Shown here in pieces: positions 7,401 to 11,669 of a stretch of DNA of 11,669 nucleotides. A program made the translations under genes and the position numbers. This DNA comes from Anaeromyxobacter dehalogenans. GTDB taxonomy: Bacteria > Myxococcota_A > UBA9042 > DTJE01. Position 1 is the stretch's first letter, and each line of letters begins with the position of its first letter. Where the stretch lies: assembly GCA_020722625.1 (NCBI GenBank), contig DYKK01000072.1, forward strand, positions 1 through 11,669, read 5' to 3'. The notes under the pieces were generated by a model. That model searched no databases, had not been told where the DNA came from, and saw only the letters and a program-made list of their open reading frames with translations.

Positions 7401-8033
7401 CACCGCGATGGGCACGCAATCGTAGTCCTTCGGGCAGTCCGAGTTCGACGCGCACTCCGTCCCGCAGAACTTCCCGTCCGGCCCGTACTCGATGCACAGG
7501 TACTTCTTGCCGCCCGCGCCGTACGGCGGGAGGCACTCCGGGTCCTCCCGGCACGGCTGGCAGAGCCGCTGGAACGGTGGGACGCAGCAATAGACCGGGT
7601 CCCCCCCCAGGGACCCGCACACCGAGCACGCCCACCCCTGCGGGCAGTCGCCCTCCTCGAGGCACTGGTCCGTGCACTCCTGGCCGAACATCGTCTCCAC
7701 GCAGAAGCCGCTGAAGCAGTCACCGTTCTCCTCGCAGGGGCAGTGGAGGTTCCCCGGGCACTCGATCACGACCTCCTCGGGGCCGCCGAGGTCCCCGGGG
7801 CCGGTGTCGCCCGCCTCCTGGACGACCTCCGGACCGACGTCCGGACCGACCTCGCCGCCGTCCGGCAACGGCGAGAGGCCGTCCTCGGCCGCACCGTCAT
7901 GCGGAATTCCCGGGTCGCTGGTGTCGGGGCCTCCCTGGTCGGGTCCCGGGGTCGTCCCCCCTCCCCCGCAGGCGGACCAGACCCCGAGCGCCGTCACACA
8001 GGCTGCCAGAAAACCCAGGCGCAACGTCGTCAT
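4437..8033 (-). CDS. Giant TSP3/MopE-repeat lipoprotein, predicted calcium-binding
   Basis: This 1198-residue predicted surface lipoprotein has no known enzyme domain. A signal peptide (residues 1-21) ends in VWSAC, giving a lipidated Cys22; the Trp at -3 makes the lipobox loose, so periplasmic release is possible. A Gly/Pro/Asp-rich linker follows to about residue 88, then a Cys-rich region (about 90-250). Two MopE-type motifs (CDLVDNDCNG, CNGKDDDCNG) come before eight thrombospondin type-3 units (340-662), and further MopE-type Cys-Asp modules fill about 662-978. The last part (about 1020-1198) has the DADWYKVTL pattern of a PPC-like beta domain. The dense Asp ladders are known calcium sites in type-3 repeats, and the many paired Cys suggest disulfides, so it should fold outside the cytoplasm. 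I chose the ATG at 8033, not the TTG at 8039, because AGGAGG lies 7 bases before the ATG and only 1 base before the TTG. Such proteins are common in Myxococcota; their roles are mostly unknown (adhesion or matrix possible). Confidence 0.88.
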   Translation of the reverse strand: MTTLRLGFLAACVTALGVWSACGGGGTTPGPDQGGPDTSDPGIPHDGAAEDGLSPLPDGGEVGPDVGPEVVQEAGDTGPGDLGGPEEVVIECPGNLHCPCEENGDCFSGFCVETMFGQECTDQCLEEGDCPQGWACSVCGSLGGDPVYCCVPPFQRLCQPCREDPECLPPYGAGGKKYLCIEYGPDGKFCGTECASNSDCPKDYDCVPIAVGRAMVQQCRPAGGAPCPCTDKYASGGYLTDCYNENEWGVCSGQRTCDTDCDAKVPAQEACDLVDNDCNGKVDDNVPPRPCPLENTYGTCEGATLCASGQEVCQGAYAAPEVCNGKDDDCNGTTDDGFEDTDKDGIADCVDPDLDGDGVPNESDNCKMVPNADQKNSDSPEDLLGDACDDDDDNDGVPDVADNCPFVKNTDQKNNDGDALGDACDPDDDNDTVPDAQDNCPFTANADQADLDGDKVGDACDDDLDGDEVKNIVDNCPTVANPDQKNSDHDDLGDVCDPDDDNDGVPDTEDNCPWVANGDQSNADGDAAGDACDCDADDDGYANEASGCPKPDEPDNCPSMANPDQADVNNNGIGDACENDWDSDGVVNEDDNCPWTFNPLQEDVDHDSLGDACDDEKDGDGIPNGEDNCPGVANPLQENMDGDGLGDACDPDMDGDEDPNENDCQPLNPAVSHNALERCDQEPDLVDDNCNGLTDEEDAQGCGLYYYDADKDNYGKDLSKCLCRPQGFYTALVSGDCDDADAQRNPGVQEICNNGKDDNCNGSENDENAINCTVYYFDGDGDNWGTPADFKCLCVAVGDYKTKFAGDCDDNDPQVNPNQKEVCYDGKDNDCSGTQNDENALSSKPFYEDKDGDTWGTQAYKYFCYESGTWRAEKPGDCNDNDADVNPDQPEVCGNGKDDNCDGFQDTEGAVGCQTYYWDGDNDGYGVHNDSKCLCTASGKYNTLTGGDCNDSIGSIHPNAAEACNNVDENCNGSTDEGDPVPMCGNPANGTPKCEGGQCKVASCATGYYDVDSGFTNGCECQWDQWDATANSCAAAYNLGTLADDGSSATVSGRIVPDSDADWYKVTLTDSGDSGTMSSPGYDKFRLNVTFVYGDAGIVVDVYRGDCGTSVGGACRNADWFGIPDRTYPSPCMSPPSGVYWSCAPGEACCESPPSVGKCNGYYDCEDNGATFYIRVRRASGSASSCAGTDYTLQIKNG
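5100..6050 (-). repeat. MopE-type Cys/Asp motif repeats inside the lipoprotein
   Basis: Modules of the form GDC(D/N)D, then a short Asn/Pro-rich step, then C-x-(N/D)GKD(D/N)(N/D)C(N/D/S)G, then an aromatic YY-x-D-x-D-x-D-x-(W/Y)G step, recur about four times, with partial copies at both ends. This matches the putative metal-binding motif family named after MopE. Two more copies of the short Cys motif lie before the type-3 block. Metal binding is inferred from the family, not shown. Confidence 0.75.
6048..7016 (-). repeat. Eight thrombospondin type-3 repeats inside the lipoprotein
   Basis: Eight units begin with DNC (usually DNCP) and continue with an N-x-DQ or N-x-LQ step, GDAC (GDVC in one) and an Asp-rich DxDxDG(V/I)P-type loop. 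Each is about 36 residues; the fifth is longer, with an insertion holding an extra Cys. At DNA level seven of the eight units share gggcagttgtc on the plus strand, spaced about 105-135 bases. This makes unit gain or loss by recombination plausible. Five GTC triplets in a row (6855-6869) encode five Asp. Confidence 0.88.
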
Positions 8034-8040
8034 GGCCAAA

Positions 8041-8046
8041 CCTCCT
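8041..8046 (-). promoter_or_regulatory. Ribosome binding site of the lipoprotein gene
   Basis: AGGAGG on the minus strand is 7 bases before the ATG at 8033. It decides that start over the in-frame TTG at 8039, which it nearly touches. Confidence 0.8.
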
Positions 8047-8089
8047 CGGAGCCCCGCCCTGCCCGGATCCGTGCGGCCGGACCGACCAG

Positions 8090-8095
8090 ATTGTA
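8090..8095 (-). promoter_or_regulatory. Possible -10 element for the lipoprotein gene
   Basis: TACAAT on the minus strand matches five of six bases of TATAAT and lies about 57 bases before the ATG, in the only fairly AT-rich part of this gap. No good -35 sits 16-18 bases upstream (the best spacing gives TCGCTT), so a regulated promoter or another sigma factor is possible, or the match is chance. Confidence 0.35.
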
Positions 8096-8124
8096 TGGCA
8101 TTGGGTCGAGAAAAGCGATCCTCA

Positions 8125-8154
8125 TTGACACCCCCGGATCGGCCCCCCTACAAT
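8125..8154 (+). promoter_or_regulatory. Strong sigma-70-type promoter for nuoHI
   Basis: A perfect -35 TTGACA (8125-8130) and a five-of-six -10 TACAAT (8149-8154) are separated by 18 bases, in a genome where AT-rich hexamers are rare. It points at nuoH, with transcription expected to start near 8161 and a leader of about 65 bases. Confidence 0.75.
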
Positions 8155-8159
8155 GCGCC

Positions 8160-8211
8160 CGGCCTCGGCGGCGAGGCCGTCTTGGCGCGGCCCCGGCAGC
8201 GGGGGTCGCGC
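8160..8211 (+). promoter_or_regulatory. Two hairpins in the nuoH leader
   Basis: An 8-base-pair stem with a 4-base loop (8160-8167 with 8172-8179) is followed by a 10-base-pair stem with one G-U pair and a 7-base loop (8185-8194 with 8202-8211). The second ends 14 bases before the nuoH ATG, just before the G-rich stretch that would serve as ribosome site. They may protect the mRNA or tune translation. Such stems also arise by chance in GC-rich DNA. Confidence 0.4.
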
Positions 8212-8225
8212 GGGCGGGGTGACGG

Positions 8226-9839
8226 ATGAACATGCGCGTGCTGGGTTCCCTGGTCGCGGGGCTGTTCGCGGTCGCGAACGCCGGCGCCGCCCACGGTGGG
8301 CCGCGCATCACGGCGGTGTCGCCCGACACGGTCCGCCTGAACGCGACCCTCCAGGTCCGGGGCGAGGGATTCGGGGAGGCGGGCGGGCAGGCCCCGCTCG
8401 CGCTCCTGTTCACGGGGCAGGTCACGGACGCGGACGGATCGGTCCGCGAGGTCCGCGACGTGCGACTCCCCGCCGAGCGAGTCGCCGACCGCGAGGTCCG
8501 TGCGCCCCTCACGCGCGCCTTCGTCGAGGCCCTGGGTCTGAAGACCGCCCGGTTCCGCGGCACGGTCACCGTGGAGGGCCTGCGAGCGCTGCCGGTCCCG
8601 TTCGAGTGGTCCGCGACCCTGTTCCCGCCCGACGTCCTGACCTTGCTGGCGGGACTCTACGGCTTCGCGGACGAGACCTCGCCCCTGCCCCCGACGTGGA
8701 CCCTGGTGGCGGCCTATCTCGTGCTGGCCCTGTTCCTGCTGCTCGTGGTCTTCGCCCTGTTCGCGGGGGTCGCGTCGTGGGCCGAGCGCCGCATCGCGGG
8801 GCGGATGCAGAACCGCATTGGCCCCAACCGGGTGGGCCCGCAGGGCATCCTCCAGTGGCTCGCGGACGGCGTCAAGTGCTTTCTGAAGGAGGACTTCATC
8901 CCCCCGAAGTCCCTGCCCGTCCTGTTCCGCGTCGGCCCCTACTTCGCCATGGTCGGCGTGGTCCTGACCCTGGTCACCATTCCCTTCGGGCAGGCCCTCG
9001 TGGTCACGGACCTCTCGGTGGGCGTCTATTACGTCCTGGCCGTGACGGGCTTCACGGTCGTGGGGATCCTGATCGGGGGGTTCGCGTCCGCGAACAAGTG
9101 GTCCCTGCTCGGGGGGTTCCGCTCCGCGGCGCAGATCGTCTCCTACGAGATCCCGTCGGGCCTCGCCGTGGCGACCGTCGTGGTCCTGGCCGGGTCGCTC
9201 GGGTTCCAGACGATCATCGAGCGGCAGGGCGGCTGGCCGTGGCAGTGGTACCTGTTCCACAACCCCTTCACCTTGGTCGCGTTCTTCTTCTTCCTGGTTT
9301 CGTCGCTCGCCGAGGGCAACCGCACCCCCTTCGATCTGCCGGAGGCCGAAAGCGAACTGGTCGCGGGCTACAACACCGAGTACAGCGGGATGCGCTTCGT
9401 CTTCTACTTCTTCGCGGAGTGGGGGAACCTCTACATCATGTCCGCGCTGATGACCTCCCTGTTCCTGGGCGGCTGGCAGGTCCCGGGGGTCCCGGCCGCG
9501 ACCATGGCCGCGTCCGTCCCCCTGACCCTGCTCGGGTGGGCCGTGTTCACGGCCAAGGCGTTGTTCCTGGTCTTCGTGGTGATCTGGCTGCGCTGGACCC
9601 TGCCGCGCATCCGCGTGGACCAGTTGATGAGCGTGTGCTGGAAGTACCTGGTGCCGCTCGGGGCGCTCGTGTTCCTCGGGGCCGCGGCGTGGGGGGTCTT
9701 CGTGCGCGGCGCGGCCGAGACGGCGATGAGCGTGGCGACGTTCGGGGCAGGCGTGGCCCTGGCCGCGGTCTTCGCGCGCAAGGTCCTGCGGACGCTGCGC
9801 CAGGGGCCGTTCCAGGTGTCGCTGAACCCGTTCCTGTGA
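8226..9839 (+). CDS. nuoH: NADH-quinone oxidoreductase subunit H with exported N-terminal domain
   Basis: This is the complex I membrane subunit that forms the quinone-site end of the membrane arm. The family core is clear: WAERRIAGRMQNRIGPNRVG from residue 185, FDLPEAESELVAGYNTEYSG from residue 369, and the late RWTLPRIRVDQLM block. At 537 residues it is far longer than the usual 325-350. Residues 1-157 precede the first core helix (from Trp158). They comprise a signal peptide (hydrophobic to about residue 18, possible cut after ANA) and a region starting PRITAVSPDTVRLNATLQVRG that resembles an IPT/TIG immunoglobulin-like domain. The C-terminus adds a further hydrophobic segment (about 498-522) after the helix where the family normally ends. 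The extension has the same GC-rich third positions as the core and no good internal start, so it looks genuine. A second ATG lies at 8232. The gene is followed 13 bases later by nuoI and driven by a strong promoter. Confidence 0.95.
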   Translation: MNMRVLGSLVAGLFAVANAGAAHGGPRITAVSPDTVRLNATLQVRGEGFGEAGGQAPLALLFTGQVTDADGSVREVRDVRLPAERVADREVRAPLTRAFVEALGLKTARFRGTVTVEGLRALPVPFEWSATLFPPDVLTLLAGLYGFADETSPLPPTWTLVAAYLVLALFLLLVVFALFAGVASWAERRIAGRMQNRIGPNRVGPQGILQWLADGVKCFLKEDFIPPKSLPVLFRVGPYFAMVGVVLTLVTIPFGQALVVTDLSVGVYYVLAVTGFTVVGILIGGFASANKWSLLGGFRSAAQIVSYEIPSGLAVATVVVLAGSLGFQTIIERQGGWPWQWYLFHNPFTLVAFFFFLVSSLAEGNRTPFDLPEAESELVAGYNTEYSGMRFVFYFFAEWGNLYIMSALMTSLFLGGWQVPGVPAATMAASVPLTLLGWAVFTAKALFLVFVVIWLRWTLPRIRVDQLMSVCWKYLVPLGALVFLGAAAWGVFVRGAAETAMSVATFGAGVALAAVFARKVLRTLRQGPFQVSLNPFL

Positions 9840-9852
9840 GGCGGAGGTCGGA

Positions 9853-10449
9853 ATGACCGGCGCGGTGCGCGACTACTTCCGGGGGGTCTGGAGCGCGGGG
9901 GTGACCATCTTCGATGGGATGGTCGTCACGCTCGCGAACTTCCTGCGACGACCCATGACCATCCAGTACCCGGACCGCTCGCCCAGGCCCGTGGTCGAGA
10001 CCCTGCCCGTGCGCTACCGCGGGGTCCTCGAGGTGGACCCGGCCCTCTGCACGGCCTGCAAGTTGTGCGAGAACGCGTGCCCCATCGGGTGCATCTTCAT
10101 CGGCATCGAGAAGCGCGACAAGGTGCGCGGGATGACCGAGTTCGCGGTGGACGCCGGCAAGTGCATGTACTGCGGGCTGTGCGTGGAGCCGTGCCCGACC
10201 GGGGCGATCCGGATGACCCCGCAGTTCGAGGGGGCGTGCGAGGACCTGGACGGCCTGGTCCTGCGGTACGTCCCGGAAGGGGCGTTCGTGGAGCCGGCCA
10301 AGGCCAAGGCCGCGCTCGAGGCCCCGACCCCGCCGCGCGGGCGGCTGGCGCGTTCGGCCCTCGCGCGGGCTCGTCGCGAGAACGCGGCCCTGCGCGAGCG
10401 ACTCCAGGGAGCCGTCACCGCTCGTCAGGCGGCGGGGAAGGCGGGGTGA
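9853..10449 (+). CDS. nuoI: NADH-quinone oxidoreductase subunit I, 2x[4Fe-4S] ferredoxin
   Basis: This 198-residue peripheral subunit of complex I carries two [4Fe-4S] clusters (N6a and N6b) that pass electrons towards the quinone site. The ligands are Cys66, 69, 72 and 76 (CTACKLCENACP) and Cys104, 107, 110 and 114 (CMYCGLCVEPCP), in the spacing of the family. The N-terminal segment with FLRRPMTIQYPD is the usual part that lies on the membrane against NuoH. After about residue 160 an Ala/Arg/Glu-rich tail (RSALARARRENAALRERLQG) may form a coiled coil; it is poorly conserved and absent from many homologues. GGAGG lies 5 bases before the ATG. It is co-transcribed with nuoH. No nuoG or nuoJ follows: the next gene comes from the other strand and overlaps the last 35 bases. 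Confidence 0.95.
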   Translation: MTGAVRDYFRGVWSAGVTIFDGMVVTLANFLRRPMTIQYPDRSPRPVVETLPVRYRGVLEVDPALCTACKLCENACPIGCIFIGIEKRDKVRGMTEFAVDAGKCMYCGLCVEPCPTGAIRMTPQFEGACEDLDGLVLRYVPEGAFVEPAKAKAALEAPTPPRGRLARSALARARRENAALRERLQGAVTARQAAGKAG

Positions 10450-11557
10450 CCGGTCCGGCGGGCGGGCGGGTTCCGGCGCCCTGGCGCCTCCACCGCACCG
10501 GGACGTAGTCGCACAGGGGTTCCTCGCCCAGGACGTCGCCCGTGAAGGCGTAGGCGCGCGCGCGGCAGCCCCCGCACACGTTGCGGAACTCGCACGCCCC
10601 GCACCGCCCCTTGTAGGCATCGAAGTCGCGCAGGGAACGCAGCAGCGGCGAGGACTCCCAGATGTCGCGGAACGGGCGCTCGAACACGTTGCCCGCGGAC
10701 TGTTCCATGTACGAGCAGGGGTGGACCTCGCCGAAGGCGTCCACCAGGCAGATGGTCTGTCCGGCCACGCACCCCTTGCCGGACCCGGTCGAGAAGGTCA
10801 GGTCGCGGCGGCGGAAGCGCGACCCGTCCCGGCGGGCGAGTTGCGGCACGATCCGGTAGTAATGCGGGGCGCAGGTCGGGCGCATCAGGATGTCGTGCTC
10901 GCGGCGTTCCTGCTCGTAGTGCCATTCGAGGATCTCGTCGTAGTCCGGCTGGCGGATGAGTTCGCGCAGGAGGTCCTCGCCACGGCCGGTGGGCACGATC
11001 ATGAACAGGTACCACGCGGTGGCGCCCAGGGACTTCGCCAGGTGGAAGGTCTGTGCGATGGTGTGCTGGTTGCGCCGCGTGAACGACGAGTTGACCAGGA
11101 ACGGGATTCCGTGCTCGCGCAGGAGGCGGGCCGCGCGCACCGCGCCCTCGAAGGCGCCCGGCATGCGGCGGAAGTCGTCGTGGACCTCGGCGGTGGGGCC
11201 GTCAAGCGACAGGGACACCATCCGGATGCCGGACTCGAGCAGGGACCGGCACACCTCGGGCGTGACCAGGGTCCCGTTCGTGGCCAGGCACATGCGCAGG
11301 CCGAGGTCCGTGCCGTGCCGGGCGATCTGGAAGAGGTCGGGACGGACCAGGGGCTCCCCGCCCGACAGGACCACGACCGGCTGGACCCAGGCCGCGAGGT
11401 CGTCGAGGAAGGCGAGGGCCCGGGCCGTGGTCCACTCCCCGGCCGGGGCGTCCGCGTTCGACGAGCACCGGCAGTGCACGCAGTCCAGGTTGCAGCGGCG
11501 CGTGGTCTCCCAGGCGATCCACTTGGGGATGAACTCGCTGCGCCGGGTCAGGGCCAT
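10415..11557 (-). CDS. Radical SAM/SPASM protein, AhbC/AhbD/NirJ-like (haem-synthesis type)
   Basis: This 380-residue radical SAM enzyme has the SAM-cluster motif at Cys22, 26 and 29 (CNLDCVHC) and a SPASM domain for further Fe-S clusters: Cys263, 270 and 281, then Cys319, 322, 328, 331 and 349. The C-terminal block YKGRCGACEFRNVCGGCRARAY followed by TGD-x-L-x-EEP-x-C is a signature I know from the AhbD (haem b synthase), AhbC and NirJ group. Those enzymes remodel side chains of iron-porphyrinoids in the sirohaem-based haem b and haem d1 routes. AhbD is the closest match by eye, but related SPASM enzymes of unknown role share the signature, so I give no symbol. The ATG at 11557 has an excellent ribosome site (AAGGAGGGG, 11573-11565). 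A proline-rich tail of about 20 residues follows the last cysteines and partly overlaps the end of nuoI. Confidence 0.85.
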   Translation of the reverse strand: MALTRRSEFIPKWIAWETTRRCNLDCVHCRCSSNADAPAGEWTTARALAFLDDLAAWVQPVVVLSGGEPLVRPDLFQIARHGTDLGLRMCLATNGTLVTPEVCRSLLESGIRMVSLSLDGPTAEVHDDFRRMPGAFEGAVRAARLLREHGIPFLVNSSFTRRNQHTIAQTFHLAKSLGATAWYLFMIVPTGRGEDLLRELIRQPDYDEILEWHYEQERREHDILMRPTCAPHYYRIVPQLARRDGSRFRRRDLTFSTGSGKGCVAGQTICLVDAFGEVHPCSYMEQSAGNVFERPFRDIWESSPLLRSLRDFDAYKGRCGACEFRNVCGGCRARAYAFTGDVLGEEPLCDYVPVRWRRQGAGTRPPAGPVTPPSPPPDER

Positions 11558-11583
11558 CGGACCGCCCCTCCTTTCCAGATCGC

Positions 11584-11612
11584 ATGATGATCCGCGGGGG
11601 GTCGCGGGTCAA
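11584..11612 (-). promoter_or_regulatory. Possible sigma-70-type promoter of the radical SAM gene
   Basis: On the minus strand TTGACC (11612-11607) and CATCAT (11589-11584) are 17 bases apart. They match five and four of six consensus bases. Transcription would start close to 11577, almost at the ribosome site, leaving a leader of about 20 bases. Confidence 0.35.
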
Positions 11613-11625
11613 GCGGCGAAGCCGC
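11613..11625. repeat. Small GAA-loop hairpin at the right edge
   Basis: GCGGC and GCCGC pair around a GAA loop. The sequence GCGGCGAA is shared with both arms of the larger hairpin that follows, so the two may be parts of one repeated palindromic element. Confidence 0.35.
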
Positions 11626-11626
11626 C

Positions 11627-11659
11627 CCTGATTCGCCGCCTCCAGGGCGGCGAATCAGG
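11627..11659. terminator. Perfect 14-bp hairpin, possible terminator or REP-like element
   Basis: CCTGATTCGCCGCC (11627-11640) and its exact complement (11646-11659) flank a 5-base loop, TCCAG. On the plus strand ATTTCGGATT follows, slightly T-rich; on the minus strand no T run follows. It sits 70 bases before the radical SAM start. It may end a gene lying to the right, or be a dispersed palindromic repeat. No coding sequence is recognisable in 11558-11669. Confidence 0.55.
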
Positions 11660-11669
11660 ATTTCGGATT

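Noticed and set aside
8153..9856. A long overlapping plus-strand frame across nuoH
   Set aside because: It is a frame-shifted shadow of nuoH, Arg/Gly/Pro-rich with no membrane helices, while nuoH shows all family motifs.

Overview
This window is very GC-rich, almost wholly coding DNA with strongly GC-biased third codon positions. It holds eight protein genes, all apparently intact, and no recognisable RNA gene, insertion sequence or CRISPR array. The large lipoprotein combines thrombospondin type-3 repeats with MopE-type Cys/Asp motifs, an architecture typical of Myxococcota and related former Deltaproteobacteria. I infer an uncultured or poorly studied member of that broad group; this rests on gene style and composition, not on a marker gene.

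Left part (30-4363). A short-chain dehydrogenase/reductase reads rightward. Three genes read leftward towards it in the order class III aminotransferase, LuxE-type acyl-protein synthetase, LuxC-type acyl-CoA reductase. The last three are joined by two 4-base stop/start overlaps and look like one translationally coupled operon. LuxE plus LuxC is the known chemistry for turning a carboxylic acid into an aldehyde, and class III aminotransferases commonly convert terminal aldehydes to amines. Together they suggest an acid-to-aldehyde-to-amine pathway. No luciferase genes (luxAB) are present. The dehydrogenase and luxC overlap tail to tail by 23 bases.

Middle (4437-8033). A 1198-residue predicted lipoprotein lies upstream of the aminotransferase on the same strand, separated from it by 73 bases that contain a GC-rich hairpin. 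It is Asp- and Cys-rich, with eight type-3 repeats, several MopE-type motifs and a C-terminal beta-sandwich-like domain, and is probably a calcium-binding outer-surface protein.

Right part (8034-11669). A 192-base divergent control region carries a very good sigma-70-type promoter (TTGACA, 18 bases, TACAAT) for a two-gene operon, nuoH-nuoI, of respiratory complex I. NuoH has a signal peptide and an exported domain of about 130 residues resembling an IPT/TIG fold in front of its first membrane helix, plus an extra hydrophobic segment at its C-terminus. The other complex I genes are not beside this pair. A radical SAM/SPASM gene of the AhbC/AhbD/NirJ haem-synthesis type converges on nuoI, overlapping it by 35 bases. 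The window ends with a perfect 14-base-pair hairpin.

The points most worth following up are the NuoH fusion, the isolated nuoHI pair and the aminotransferase-LuxE-LuxC module.
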